Assembly (NCBI GenBank): GCA_947594835.1
Contig: CANQEH010000001.1
Span: forward strand, 186,001 to 250,000
Origin: an uncultured Acetatifactor sp.
GTDB taxonomy: Bacteria; Bacillota; Clostridia; Lachnospirales; Lachnospiraceae
Direction: 5' to 3'
Length of the DNA: 64,000 bases
Numbering within the stretch: position 1 is the first letter of the stretch; each line of letters opens with the position of its first letter. A model generated the notes under the pieces. That model saw only the letters and a program-made list of their open reading frames with translations, ran no database searches and was not told where the DNA came from. The translations under genes and the position numbers were made by a program. Positions 8,671 through 18,425 of this stretch are shown here, in pieces.

Positions 8671-10080
8671 ATGTATCAAAAGAAACGGGAGATAGGGAAT
8701 ATCTTGATATTACTCATAGATATGATCTGTATTTCCGTGAGCCTTTTTTTGAGTTATAAGCTCCGATTTGGGGAATGGCCATGGCAAAACGGTGAGAGCC
8801 AGTGGATTTTCATCATTGTCCCTCTGGCATATTTGGCGATAGGTCTCATGTTGGATTTTTATCGCCATTTTTTTCGCCGGGGATATCTGGAAGAACTGAA
8901 AAATGTTTTGGAAGCAGAGGCGGTGGTGCTTCTGGTTGTCATCTCGCTCCTGTATCTGATGCACCGTTCGGAGGAACTGCCCCGGCTTGTTTTTGGCTAT
9001 TTTTTGGTACTCAACACGGCGACGATGTATGTGATGCGGCTTCTGTTTAAGCTGATCATGATAAAAGGATATCGGACCAGCAGATACAGCAGCCGCCTTC
9101 TTGTTGTTACGGATGCTCAAAGGGCAGAAAGCTTTGTCCGGGACATCTCCGCGTACAATGAATGGTACCGTAATGTAGTGGGGATCGCTCTGACGGATCC
9201 TTCTGACGAGATCAGCTTTGGCGGTGTACCGGTAGTCACCGATGCCGGCCGACTGCTGGACTATGTAAAACAGAATGAAGTAGATGAAGTGTTTTTTGCG
9301 GACGAGACATTGCTGAGCAGCCGTCAGTTGAACAGCCTGGTCTCAGAATTCGGGCAAATGGGTGTTGTCGTTGACGTCAATATCAGCGAATTTAACATCG
9401 ATTATTCCGGGAAAAAAGCTTTAAACCGAGTTGGGAAATACGCGGTGGTGACTTTTGCAAGAAACATTTTTTCCAACAGACAGTTGTTTGCAAAGAGAGC
9501 CCTGGATATTGTGGGAAGTTTGTTTGGAATGGTCATCCTGGCCGTGGCAACCGTATTCGTAGCCCCCGCTATCAAGCTGGACTCGCCGGGGCCTGTTTTT
9601 TTCGGACAGACCCGTATCGGTAAGAACGGAAGAAGGTTTACCTTTTATAAATTTCGGTCTATGTATGTAGATGCAGAGCAGAGGAAGCAGGAACTGTTGG
9701 CCCAGAACGAGGTGGAAGGGCCGATGTTCAAAATGCGGGAGGATCCACGGATCACCCGGGTGGGGAAATTTCTGCGCAGGACAAGCATTGACGAGCTCCC
9801 ACAGTTCTGGAATATCTTAAAAGGAGATATGAGCCTGGTGGGAACCAGACCGCCTACTGTGGATGAATTTGAACACTATGAGGTAAAGCATAAGTGCCGG
9901 CTGAGCATGACACCTGGTTTGACCGGTCTCTGGCAGATCAGCGGCAGGAGTGACATTCGGAATTTTGAGGATGTTGTGGAACTGGATATGGAATACATTG
10001 ACAACTGGAATATCTGGAAAGACATTAAGATCCTGCTTCTGACAATAGGAGCGGTGGTTACGGGGAAGGGCTCCAGATAA
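8671..10080 (+). CDS. Undecaprenyl-phosphate sugar-1-phosphate transferase (initiating transferase)
   Basis: A 469-aa polyprenyl glycosylphosphotransferase. About four N-terminal membrane helices are followed by a CoA-binding-like middle domain, a further helix (DIVGSLFGMVILAVATVFVA) and the bacterial sugar-transferase catalytic domain. Diagnostic blocks include SPGPVFFGQTRIGKNG, FYKFRSM, RTSIDELPQFWNILKGDMS, VGTRPPT and PGLTGLWQISGRS. It transfers a hexose-1-phosphate (often glucose or galactose) from a UDP-sugar to undecaprenyl phosphate, starting repeat-unit assembly. The length matches WbaP/CpsE-type enzymes. The stop overlaps the next start by one base (TAATG). Confidence 0.93.
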   Translation: MYQKKREIGNILILLIDMICISVSLFLSYKLRFGEWPWQNGESQWIFIIVPLAYLAIGLMLDFYRHFFRRGYLEELKNVLEAEAVVLLVVISLLYLMHRSEELPRLVFGYFLVLNTATMYVMRLLFKLIMIKGYRTSRYSSRLLVVTDAQRAESFVRDISAYNEWYRNVVGIALTDPSDEISFGGVPVVTDAGRLLDYVKQNEVDEVFFADETLLSSRQLNSLVSEFGQMGVVVDVNISEFNIDYSGKKALNRVGKYAVVTFARNIFSNRQLFAKRALDIVGSLFGMVILAVATVFVAPAIKLDSPGPVFFGQTRIGKNGRRFTFYKFRSMYVDAEQRKQELLAQNEVEGPMFKMREDPRITRVGKFLRRTSIDELPQFWNILKGDMSLVGTRPPTVDEFEHYEVKHKCRLSMTPGLTGLWQISGRSDIRNFEDVVELDMEYIDNWNIWKDIKILLLTIGAVVTGKGSR

Positions 10081-11240
10081 TGGGAGATATAGATGGAAAA
10101 TGTCTCAATATAGCTATGCTCGGCCACAAGCGGATTCCGTCCCGAGAGGGCGGGATTGAGATCGTTGTGGAAGAACTCAGCACCAGACTGGTGAACCGGG
10201 GACATAAAGTAACCTGCTATAACCGCCGTGGGCATCATGTCAGTGGAAAAGAGTTTGACGGAGTGCGGTTAAGAGAGTATAAAGGCGTACGGCTTAAAAC
10301 AGTTTTTACCATAGACTGGAAAGGTCTTGCAGCCGTGACTTCCTCTGTGTTTGCCGCATTGTATGCCGCCTGCGGGAAATATGATGTTATTCATTTCCAT
10401 GCAGAGGGGCCCTGTGCGATGCTTTGGCTTCCAAAATTATTTGGGAAACGCTGTGTGGCAACGATACATGGAATTGACTGGAAACGGGAAAAATGGAAAA
10501 ACAGCATCGGTTCCAAATACATTCAATTTGGTGAAAAAACAGCGGTAAAATACGCGGACGAAATTATTGTGCTCAGCAGGAGCGTACAGCAGTATTTTCA
10601 AGAAAAGTATGATCGGAAAACGGTATTTATCCCGAACGGGGTCAGTACTCCGAACCAAGCTGTCCCCAGGCTGATTGGGAAAGATTATGGTTTGGGGAAA
10701 GCCAACTATATTCTTTATCTAGGCCGTCTGGTCCCGGAAAAAGGCATACACTATCTGATTGAAGCATTTAAAACCGTGCGAACCGATAAAAGACTAGTTA
10801 TTGCCGGCGGATCGTCTGATGACACGGGATATATAGAAAAATTACAAAAAATGGCTGCCGGAGATGAAAGGGTTCTCTTTACAGGGTTTGTCCAGGGAAG
10901 GATGCTTGAAGAACTCTACAGTAATGCCTATGTGTACGTCCTGCCCAGTGACTTGGAAGGTATGCCGTTAAGCTTGTTAGAAGCTATGAGTTATGGCAAT
11001 TGCTGTCTGGTCAGCGACATTAACGAGTGTATGGAAGTGGTCGAAGATAAGGCAATCTCGTTTCAGGCAGGTAATGTAGATGATCTTCGGAATAAGCTGC
11101 AGGAACTGGTAGACAACAGTAAGACTGTCGAGGACTATAAGGCGGCTGCGGCTGATTTTATACTTAAAAAGTATAATTGGGATGACGTGGTCGATAGGAC
11201 CATGGCTTTGTATGGATGGGACAATCGTAGCCTGCGGTGA
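10080..11240 (+). CDS. Glycosyltransferase family 4 with DUF1972-type N-terminus
   Basis: A 386-aa GT-B glycosyltransferase. The N-terminus IAMLGHKRIPSREGGIEIVV resembles the DUF1972 start found in second-sugar transferases such as Cps2T/WchF-like rhamnosyltransferases. The C-terminal half has YLGRLVPEKGIHYLIEAF and PSDLEGMPLSLLEAMSYG. It is translationally coupled to the initiating transferase by a one-base overlap, which fits a role adding the second sugar. The sugar itself is not evident: the rhamnose suggestion is from family resemblance only, and no dTDP-rhamnose operon is visible here. Confidence 0.82.
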   Translation: MGDIDGKCLNIAMLGHKRIPSREGGIEIVVEELSTRLVNRGHKVTCYNRRGHHVSGKEFDGVRLREYKGVRLKTVFTIDWKGLAAVTSSVFAALYAACGKYDVIHFHAEGPCAMLWLPKLFGKRCVATIHGIDWKREKWKNSIGSKYIQFGEKTAVKYADEIIVLSRSVQQYFQEKYDRKTVFIPNGVSTPNQAVPRLIGKDYGLGKANYILYLGRLVPEKGIHYLIEAFKTVRTDKRLVIAGGSSDDTGYIEKLQKMAAGDERVLFTGFVQGRMLEELYSNAYVYVLPSDLEGMPLSLLEAMSYGNCCLVSDINECMEVVEDKAISFQAGNVDDLRNKLQELVDNSKTVEDYKAAAADFILKKYNWDDVVDRTMALYGWDNRSLR

Positions 11241-11264
11241 CAGTATGACTGGGAGAAAATAGGT

Positions 11265-12383
11265 ATGGCTTCTAAAGGGAAAAAATTAAACGGCACGGTC
11301 ATCGTGACCTACCGTTGCAACGCGCGGTGCAATATGTGTAATCGTTACAAGGCCCCCACCAGGCCGGAAGAGGAAATCTCTGTTGAGACGATCCAAAAGC
11401 TCCCTCAGATGTATTTTACGAACATCACTGGTGGGGAACCATTTATCCGCACCGACCTGAACGAGATCGTGAGAGAGCTCTATAAAAAAAGTGACCGTAT
11501 TGTAATTTCTACAAATGGTTTTTTCACTGACCGTATTGTGGAACTTTGCAAAGAGTTTCCACAGATTGGCATACGGATTTCCATTGAGGGGCTTGAACAG
11601 ACCAACAACGAGATCAGAGGTCTCCCCAACGGATATCAGCGTGGTTATCAGACACTGAAAACATTGCGTGAAATGGGTATGAGGGATGTGGGATTTGGGA
11701 TGACCGTGCAGGATAGGAATGCGCCCGACCTTGTGCCGCTTTACAGGATTTCAGACGAAATGGGAATGGAGTTTGCAACAGCCAGCCTGCATAACAGCTT
11801 TTATTTTGTTGAAACGAAAAATATTATAACGGATCGTCCTATGGTGGCGAAGAACTTTGAAGACCTCGTCAATGAACTATTGCGAAGCAACAGCCCCAAA
11901 AAATGGTTCAGAGCATATTTCAACCATGGTCTGATCAATTATATTTATGGACAGAAAAGACTGTTGCCGTGTGATATGAGTTTTGACACTTTCTTTATCG
12001 ATCCCTATGGCGATGTCATGCCGTGTAATGGGACGAAAGACAAAGAGGTAATGGGAAACCTTAACACGCAGAGCTGGGATGAACTTTGGAACAGCCCTGA
12101 AGCAGAGCAGATAAGAAAAAAGGTGAGATGCTGCGATAGGAATTGCTGGATGATTGGCTCCGTATCGCCTGCGATGCACAAATATATATGGAAACCGGCA
12201 GCATGGGTGATATGCCATAAAGTTAAGGCACTGTTTTCAAAGCACCCTTATAGTATGTTTGAAAACAAGATTGTCAGAGATTACAGAGATGGGAAAGTCT
12301 CTAAAGAAGAACTGGATCAGTGCAGTACTTGTGATATGTATGCCGAGGTGAATAATGGTTTGTCTGAAACTGGTGTGGAATAG
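11265..12383 (+). CDS. Radical SAM/SPASM protein of the polysaccharide locus
   Basis: A 372-aa radical S-adenosylmethionine protein. The cluster-binding motif CNARCNMC near residues 19-26 is followed by the NITGGEPFIR glycine-rich SAM motif. The C-terminal part is SPASM-like, with several cysteines (PCDMSFDTFFIDPYGDVMPC, then CCDRNC and CSTCDMY near the end). Such proteins often sit in capsule loci but their chemistry is mostly undefined. Substrate could be a glycan intermediate or a nucleotide sugar. It lies between a GT4 gene and UDP-glucuronate 4-epimerase. A ribosomally synthesised peptide substrate is unlikely because no small precursor gene is adjacent. Confidence 0.85.
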   Translation: MASKGKKLNGTVIVTYRCNARCNMCNRYKAPTRPEEEISVETIQKLPQMYFTNITGGEPFIRTDLNEIVRELYKKSDRIVISTNGFFTDRIVELCKEFPQIGIRISIEGLEQTNNEIRGLPNGYQRGYQTLKTLREMGMRDVGFGMTVQDRNAPDLVPLYRISDEMGMEFATASLHNSFYFVETKNIITDRPMVAKNFEDLVNELLRSNSPKKWFRAYFNHGLINYIYGQKRLLPCDMSFDTFFIDPYGDVMPCNGTKDKEVMGNLNTQSWDELWNSPEAEQIRKKVRCCDRNCWMIGSVSPAMHKYIWKPAAWVICHKVKALFSKHPYSMFENKIVRDYRDGKVSKEELDQCSTCDMYAEVNNGLSETGVE

Positions 12384-12420
12384 ATTGCGTCTAAGAACGG
12401 GGAAGAGATTGTGAGCGAGG

Positions 12421-13530
12421 ATGGTCAAATACAATATTGAATTGGCAAAACAAAAAATTTTAGTGACAGGAGCTGCTGGTTTTATCGGGGCAAATTTGGC
12501 TAAAAGAATCTGTGCTGAATTTCATGATACAAAAGTCATTGGAGTTGATAACTTAAATGATTACTATGATGTGAACATAAAAGAATATCGCTTGAGAGAA
12601 CTGAGAAACTTTCCTAATTTTGAATTTGTCAAAGGCAACATTTCGGATCAGGAGTTTGTCAGCAGGCTGTTTGAAAAATACAAGCCTGGTATCGTGGTGA
12701 ATCTGGCAGCACAGGCTGGTGTCAGATACAGTATTCAGAATCCGAGTGTGTATATAGAGAGTAATATCATCGGATTCTACAATGTATTAGAGGCCTGCCG
12801 CCACTCTTATGACAATGGAGAAAAGGGTGTGGAGCATCTTGTATACGCCAGCTCTTCCAGTGTGTATGGTGAGAGTGAAAAAGTTCCATACAGCACAGAG
12901 GATAAGGTGGATCACCCGGTCAGCCTTTATGCGGCCACTAAGAAGTCGAATGAACTCATGGCCCATGCTTATGCAAAGCTCTATAATATTCCCTCCACAG
13001 GACTTCGATTCTTCACTGTATACGGTCCGGCAGGCAGACCGGATATGGCTTATTTCAAATTTACTGATAAATTAAAGAACAGAGAAAAGATCCAGATATT
13101 TAATTATGGAAATTGTAAAAGAGATTTTACCTACATAGATGATATTGTTGAAGGAGTGCTTCGAGTTATGCAGTATGCGCCGGAGAGAGCAGTAGGGACA
13201 GACGGACTGCCGCTGCCGCCGTATAAGATTTACAATATCGGAAATAGCCATCCGGAACAGCTGTTGGAATTCGTCGATATCCTACAACAGGAATTGATAA
13301 GTGCGGGGGTGCTCCCTAAAGATTATGATTTTGATCACTATAAGGAACTTGTCGCTATGCAGCCTGGAGATGTGCCGGTGACATATGCTGACACCACGGC
13401 CTTAGAAGAAGATTTTGGCTTCAGGCCGAATACTTCTTTGAGGGAAGGCATTAGAAACTTTGCGCAATGGTACGCACAATTTTATCAGCAAAGGACTGTA
13501 TCGCAGGACAATGCTGATGTATCAATATAA
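12421..13530 (+). CDS. UDP-glucuronate 4-epimerase
   Basis: A 369-aa extended short-chain dehydrogenase. The NAD-binding motif [10 protein letters not shown] lies near residues 17-26. The segment [17 protein letters not shown] is typical of the CapI/WbpP-like UDP-GlcA 4-epimerases, followed by SSSSVYG and YAATKKSNE (catalytic Tyr and Lys). It should interconvert UDP-glucuronate and UDP-galacturonate. UDP-glucose dehydrogenase is the next gene, 17 nt away, which supplies the substrate and supports the call. The start ATG is followed by nine or ten residues before the Rossmann beta-strand, as usual for the family. Confidence 0.9.
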   Translation: MVKYNIELAKQKILVTGAAGFIGANLAKRICAEFHDTKVIGVDNLNDYYDVNIKEYRLRELRNFPNFEFVKGNISDQEFVSRLFEKYKPGIVVNLAAQAGVRYSIQNPSVYIESNIIGFYNVLEACRHSYDNGEKGVEHLVYASSSSVYGESEKVPYSTEDKVDHPVSLYAATKKSNELMAHAYAKLYNIPSTGLRFFTVYGPAGRPDMAYFKFTDKLKNREKIQIFNYGNCKRDFTYIDDIVEGVLRVMQYAPERAVGTDGLPLPPYKIYNIGNSHPEQLLEFVDILQQELISAGVLPKDYDFDHYKELVAMQPGDVPVTYADTTALEEDFGFRPNTSLREGIRNFAQWYAQFYQQRTVSQDNADVSI

Positions 13531-13547
13531 AAGGGCAGGCGAAAATC

Positions 13548-14798
13548 ATGAGAGAATTTGCTCAGATAAAAATTGCAGTAGCTGGAACCGGATATGTGGG
13601 GCTTAGTATGGCTACCTTGCTTTCGCAATATCACGAAGTCACGGCGGTCGATGTCCTTTCGGAAAAAGTAGAACTGATCAATCAAAAGAAATCTCCTGTG
13701 CGGGATGAATACATCGAAAAATATCTTGCTGAGAAGGATTTGAAGTTAACAGCTACCCTGGAGGCCAAAGAGGCCTATAAAGACGCAGATTTTGTTGTAA
13801 TCGCGACTCCTACAAATTACGACAGTAAGAGGAATTTCTTTGATACTTCTGCGGTAGAATCCGTTATTGATATGGTCACACAGATTAACCCAGAAGCGAT
13901 CATGGTGATCAAATCCACTATACCTGTGGGCTATACCGAAAATATACGCAAACGGACTGGAAATCGAAACATTATCTTTAGTCCTGAATTTTTGAGGGAA
14001 TCCAAAGCGCTTTACGACAATCTTTACCCAAGCAGGATTATTGTGGGAACCGATAAAGATGATGCTGTACTTACAGAAAAGGCGAAATTGTTTTCTGAGC
14101 TGTTGCAGGAGGCGGCGCTCAAGAAAAATATCGAGACATTGATCATGGGTTTTACAGAGGCAGAAGCGGTAAAACTGTTTGCCAATACCTATTTGGCGCT
14201 GCGGGTATCTTACTTCAACGAGCTGGATACTTATGCTGAGGTGAAAGGCCTGAATACACAGGATATTATCAAAGGTGTGTGTCTGGATCCCAGAATCGGA
14301 GACCAGTACAATAATCCGTCTTTTGGATATGGAGGGTATTGTCTGCCCAAAGACACAAAACAGCTTTTGGCCAATTATGAGGATGTTCCGCAAACCATGA
14401 TAGGCGCCATAGTAGAATCCAATCGAACGCGGAAAGACTATATCGCTGACCGCGTTTTGGAAATTGCAGGGGCTTATGGGGCGAACGAGCGTTGGAGCCG
14501 TGATAAGGAAAAGGAAGTTATCATAGGCGTATATAAACTTACAATGAAAAGCAATTCTGATAATTTCCGCCAGAGTTCCATTCAGGGAATTATGAAACGC
14601 GTGAAAGCAAAAGGAGCCGAGGTAATTATATATGAGCCAACGCTTGAAGACGGAGAAACATTCTTTGGCAGCTTGGTGGTCAATGACTTGAAGGCTTTTA
14701 AAGAAAAGAGCAGCGTAATCATTGCCAACAGATATGATTCTAAGCTGGACGACGTAAAAGATAAGGTGTATACTAGGGATTTGTTTTTGAGAGATTAG
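13548..14798 (+). CDS. ugd: UDP-glucose 6-dehydrogenase
   Basis: A 416-aa nucleotide-sugar dehydrogenase that oxidises UDP-glucose to UDP-glucuronate using two NAD+. The Rossmann motif [12 protein letters not shown] is at residues 11-22 and the catalytic cysteine is C265 in [12 protein letters not shown]. The length and the C-terminal UDP-binding domain ([19 protein letters not shown]) match the short Gram-positive/CapL-like form. It forms a pair with the upstream 4-epimerase, giving UDP-GlcA and UDP-GalA for an acidic polysaccharide. A 94-nt gap without genes follows before the AT-rich block. Confidence 0.94.
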   Translation: MREFAQIKIAVAGTGYVGLSMATLLSQYHEVTAVDVLSEKVELINQKKSPVRDEYIEKYLAEKDLKLTATLEAKEAYKDADFVVIATPTNYDSKRNFFDTSAVESVIDMVTQINPEAIMVIKSTIPVGYTENIRKRTGNRNIIFSPEFLRESKALYDNLYPSRIIVGTDKDDAVLTEKAKLFSELLQEAALKKNIETLIMGFTEAEAVKLFANTYLALRVSYFNELDTYAEVKGLNTQDIIKGVCLDPRIGDQYNNPSFGYGGYCLPKDTKQLLANYEDVPQTMIGAIVESNRTRKDYIADRVLEIAGAYGANERWSRDKEKEVIIGVYKLTMKSNSDNFRQSSIQGIMKRVKAKGAEVIIYEPTLEDGETFFGSLVVNDLKAFKEKSSVIIANRYDSKLDDVKDKVYTRDLFLRD

Positions 14799-14892
14799 AG
14801 GATGAGTGCTTGTAAGCGCATAGAAAGATAGCGGAGTACAATTTTGTTATGGCATTTTCAAAAAAGCAGTGCAATAAAGGAAGGAGATTTTT

Positions 14893-16011
14893 ATGAAAGT
14901 TATATATATTTCGAAAAGTATATTGCCGTCTATGTATGCTAATAGTGTCCATGTTGCAAAAATATCAGATGAATTCAGGCAAATATGTGATGAATTTGTG
15001 TGTGTTATTCTAGGTGGCCGAAATGTTGAGAATAAAGCACATGAAATTGCAGATTTTTATGGGCTGAAAGGGACATTTAACATTATTGGACTTGAACCGC
15101 CTAAAATTAAAATAGTAAATTCGAACTTAAAATTTGCATGGGATGCAGGAAGAATAATAAAAAGAGAAAAACCAGATGTTGTTATAACCAGAGACCCGCT
15201 AACTGCTTTTTTTTCGGTCATGATGTATCATAGGGAAACTGTTTTAGACCTCCATGCAGATCTTCGATATCAGTGCGGCAAATCTCAGTATTTCTTTCAT
15301 CTAAAAAGATTTATTTATAACAAAAAGTTTCATATCACAGTGATTACTAAGGCATTAAAGATGTATTATGTAGAACACTTTAAATTTGATGCAAATAAAA
15401 TCCGAGTGCTTCCGGACGGTGTGAATTTTGAAGCATTTGCAAGGGCTGATGCCAAGCAACTGGAAGGCAAGACTTTACGATTGGGATATGTAGGAGGATT
15501 TCAGAAAGATAAAGGAATTGATACAATTGGTCAATTGACCAATATTTTGCCGCAGCTGACATTTTACTTGATAGGAGGGAGCAGAGAAAAGGCGGAGGCA
15601 GAAACGGGGATTAAGTTTGGAGACAATGCCATATTTTATGAATATATGGGCAACAAAGATGTCCCATCTTATATAAAAGGCATGGATGCTGTATTATTGC
15701 CTAATAGAGAATCGCAAATATGTTGGGGATGGGAAATTGGGAAATTTACATCGCCGCTGAAAATGTTTGAATATATGGCAAGTGGTGTACCAATCATTGC
15801 ATCGGATGTCAGCGCACTGAGAGAAATCCTAAATGAAAAGAACTGCTTTTTAGTTCACAATCCTAATGACGTGCAAGACTGGAAAAAGGTAATAGAGTAT
15901 GTTCTGGAAAATAAGACTGAGGCAACACAAAAGGCGGAAGCTGCTATGATGGATGTACAGGAATATACCTGGAGAAAAAGGGCGGAAGGGATGTTAAAAA
16001 CTATAGTGTAA
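14893..16011 (+). CDS. Glycosyltransferase family 4
   Basis: A 372-aa GT-B fold protein starting MKVIYISKSILPS after a good AAGGAGATTTTT ribosome site. The C-terminal donor domain carries RLGYVGGFQKDKGIDTIGQL and SPLKMFEYMASGVPIIASDV, the region holding the EX7E-type residues of GT4. It begins the AT-rich block, whose codon use differs from the genes before it, which suggests a separate acquisition. Donor and acceptor are unknown. Confidence 0.84.
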   Translation: MKVIYISKSILPSMYANSVHVAKISDEFRQICDEFVCVILGGRNVENKAHEIADFYGLKGTFNIIGLEPPKIKIVNSNLKFAWDAGRIIKREKPDVVITRDPLTAFFSVMMYHRETVLDLHADLRYQCGKSQYFFHLKRFIYNKKFHITVITKALKMYYVEHFKFDANKIRVLPDGVNFEAFARADAKQLEGKTLRLGYVGGFQKDKGIDTIGQLTNILPQLTFYLIGGSREKAEAETGIKFGDNAIFYEYMGNKDVPSYIKGMDAVLLPNRESQICWGWEIGKFTSPLKMFEYMASGVPIIASDVSALREILNEKNCFLVHNPNDVQDWKKVIEYVLENKTEATQKAEAAMMDVQEYTWRKRAEGMLKTIV

Positions 16012-16145
16012 ATTATAGAGGAAATTGCTAAATATTTAAATAATATTTATAGAGTAGTCTTTTGGCCAACAGAGATTTTTTAACAAGGGTTTTGTGCAGC
16101 ACTTTATAAATGTTTTGCTATAGGTATAAACAGAGAGGATGAAAT

Positions 16146-16851
16146 ATGGACAAGAAATTTAGAACAGCAAGAATATGGTCAAATCAAGAATTAAAAAAGT
16201 ACGCGTCTTGGTGGGGGGGCTGTGGTCAATGTATCAGCGTGGAAAGACAAGGACAAGGAAGGCAATTCATATCAAAATTATTTTGTAAATGCTGAAAGTT
16301 ATTCTATAACAAATTACGGAGGTGAAGAGGGAGATTCAGAAGGTGAACTGAGTATCCCGGAGTATTCACTTGATTTGACTCAGAGTTTACCACAAGAATT
16401 GTATAGAAAATTTGATACGGTATTCAATCATACAACTTTGGAACACATTTATGACAATAGAACGGCATTTAAAAATCTATGTGATATGGCAAAAGATGCA
16501 GTAGTTGTAGTAGTTCCCTGGGTACAGGAAGTGCATATAATAAAAGGCGCTTTTGATGACTATTGGAGATACTCCCCATATACCATGGAAAAATTATATG
16601 AAGAGAACGGGTTTTCTATGGTAGTATGTACTTGTAATAATGACTTTAATACAGCAGTTTATTTGTTTTGTATTGGAATACGAAACGAAAAGTTGTCAAA
16701 ATATCCTCAATTTAGCAAGATTCAAATGGATAATAACATTATAGCGGGGCAGTGGATTGGAGAACCGTTAACATGTATTCAAATTAGGTCTGTACTAAGG
16801 GAAACATTCCATAAAATATTTAGGCTAAAGCCTCGAAAGGAAAGAGTGTGA
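16146..16851 (+). pseudogene. Methyltransferase-like protein, frameshifted at a poly-G tract
   Basis: The first 25 or so codons from ATG 16146 (good GAGAGGATGAAAT context) read MDKKFRTARIWSNQELKKYA in one frame, and the rest, from 16222, reads VNVSAWKDKDKEGNSYQNYF in another. The switch point is a run of seven Gs at 16213-16219; removing one G gives a continuous 234-aa product through SWWGAVVNVSAW. The later part (DTVFNHTTLEHIYDN, VPWVQEVHIIKGAFDDYWRY) resembles class I methyltransferase-like proteins of polysaccharide loci, with a degenerate SAM loop. It may be off by slippage, truly broken, or a sequencing error. The next gene starts at its stop. Confidence 0.7.
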
Positions 16852-17393
16852 CTAAGATGTCTGATATTTTCTATCGAATTAAAAAATGGAAACGTGAACG
16901 AAAGTTTAGGAAACAAATTGCTGTATGTGGTTGCAGGCTCAATGTTTTTGGTGAGGTGTCTATAACTGGGCCTCAATATATAACAGTAGGAAATGATTTG
17001 AGAATTAATGAGCAATGCGGTTTATTTGGACGCTGTGGCAGCAAAATAACAATAGGAAATGATGTGACATTATCTCCTGGAGCAATTGTGCTGGCATCGG
17101 GATATGACGTGCCAACTTGGATAGCAACCGGAAAAAAAGAGCATTTGTCTTTAGAAACAGTTATAGGAAATCATGTCTGGCTATGCGCTAATTCTACTGT
17201 TTTAGGGGGGGTAAAAATTACAGGGGAATATGTAATTATTGCAGCAGGAGCAGTAGTAACCACGGATATTACTGAAAGCTATTGTCTGTATGCGGGTGTT
17301 CCTGCGAGATTGGTAAAAAGATATAATGTGGAGAAAAAACAAATATCGAAATGTGATATTAAGCATATGACAGAGGACGAAAAATGGACTTAA
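16848..17393 (+). CDS. Left-handed beta-helix O-acyltransferase (maltose/serine acetyltransferase-like)
   Basis: A 181-aa hexapeptide-repeat acyltransferase. Repeats such as ITVGNDLRI, ITIGNDVTLSPGAIV, TVIGNHVWLCANSTVLGGVK and ITGEYVIIAAGAVVTTDI build the beta-helix, ending in YAGVPARLVKRY. It probably acetylates a sugar hydroxyl of the repeat unit using acetyl-CoA. The GTG start overlaps the preceding stop (GTGA) and has AAAGGAAAG upstream; an ATG three codons later is an alternative. A seven-G tract at 17205-17211 codes LGGVK in frame. A decayed homologue lies at 19979-20231. Confidence 0.85.
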   Translation: MTKMSDIFYRIKKWKRERKFRKQIAVCGCRLNVFGEVSITGPQYITVGNDLRINEQCGLFGRCGSKITIGNDVTLSPGAIVLASGYDVPTWIATGKKEHLSLETVIGNHVWLCANSTVLGGVKITGEYVIIAAGAVVTTDITESYCLYAGVPARLVKRYNVEKKQISKCDIKHMTEDEKWT

Positions 17394-18361
17394 AAAGAAT
17401 AATTCCCATAGGGATGATAAGTGATGACAATTTTATTATGCCTACTTGTGTCGCTGTAACATCAATGATATGTAACAAGAGTCCTGAAACAAGCTATATA
17501 ATTTATATTCTGATGGCTGAATGCTCTGAAGAATCAAAGAAGAAGTTAATAGAACTAGATACCATGTCTGATGATTGTGAAATAAAGTTAATAGAAGTTG
17601 GATTAGAAAAATATAGGAATTTTAAGCAGTTAGCTCATATTTCTATAGCCTGTCTGCTGAAATTTGACATTTGTGATTTGATTCCTGAATATGATAAAAT
17701 TTTGTATTTAGATGGAGATATTTTAGTAAAAAAAGATCTGTGGGAGTTATATAACACAGATATTGAAGGGAAATACGCAGCGGCAGTACAGGAACCAAGT
17801 TGTATTAAAAATAATACTGGAAACATTAATGCTGGGATTATGCTTTTTAATGCCAAGAGGATACGTGAGGAACAGCTAAGTGAGAAATTGTACCAAACGA
17901 GGTTAGAACTTGGAGACAGACCTTCCATGGATCAGCAAACGTTTAATATTGTAACGGGAAAGGATTATAAGTATCTGTCTATTAAATACAATTATATGCC
18001 AGGATATTTCATTAAGAGAGAAGGTGGGCAAAAATATCCTATTAGTAAAATTAATCATTTTTACAAAGAAAATTATAGGTCAATGAAAGAACTAGAAAAA
18101 GCGGCATACATTGTTCACTTTGCTTCAAAAAATAAACCGTGGGAGTATAATTTTAACCATGGAGCAAAAGAGTGGTATGCTTATTATCTGTTATCTCCCT
18201 TTCAAAATATTCCGTTGGAATGGAAAAGCCGTTGGAAGTACAGACTGGATAAAATGCATGAAGCATGGAGGAATAACGGGGTAAAAGGTGTTGCAGGCCG
18301 TGTTGTCGATAAAGTTAAACGCAGCTTCGGAATAAGGGGAAAGGGACAGTCGTGGGAATAG
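17384..18361 (+). CDS. Glycosyltransferase family 8
   Basis: A 325-aa GT-A fold transferase. The metal-binding DxD motif is in KILYLDGDILVKKDLWELY (about residues 105-123). NINAGIMLFNAKRIREE and DQQTFN are typical GT8 blocks. The C-terminal IVHFASKNKPW provides the last conserved His and Lys-Pro-Trp. GT8 enzymes are retaining galactosyl- or glucosyltransferases using UDP-sugars. The start overlaps the end of the acyltransferase gene by ten bases, so they are coupled. Confidence 0.88.
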   Translation: MDLKRIIPIGMISDDNFIMPTCVAVTSMICNKSPETSYIIYILMAECSEESKKKLIELDTMSDDCEIKLIEVGLEKYRNFKQLAHISIACLLKFDICDLIPEYDKILYLDGDILVKKDLWELYNTDIEGKYAAAVQEPSCIKNNTGNINAGIMLFNAKRIREEQLSEKLYQTRLELGDRPSMDQQTFNIVTGKDYKYLSIKYNYMPGYFIKREGGQKYPISKINHFYKENYRSMKELEKAAYIVHFASKNKPWEYNFNHGAKEWYAYYLLSPFQNIPLEWKSRWKYRLDKMHEAWRNNGVKGVAGRVVDKVKRSFGIRGKGQSWE

Positions 18362-18425
18362 TACTTTAATAAAAGAAGAATGTTTAAAATGGTAATAGGT
18401 AATCTTAAGGAAGGGAATTTGAATA

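Noticed and set aside
13746..14393. 215-codon minus-strand frame opposite ugd
   Set aside because: Ugd is certain, and the antisense product shows no family motif or ribosome site.
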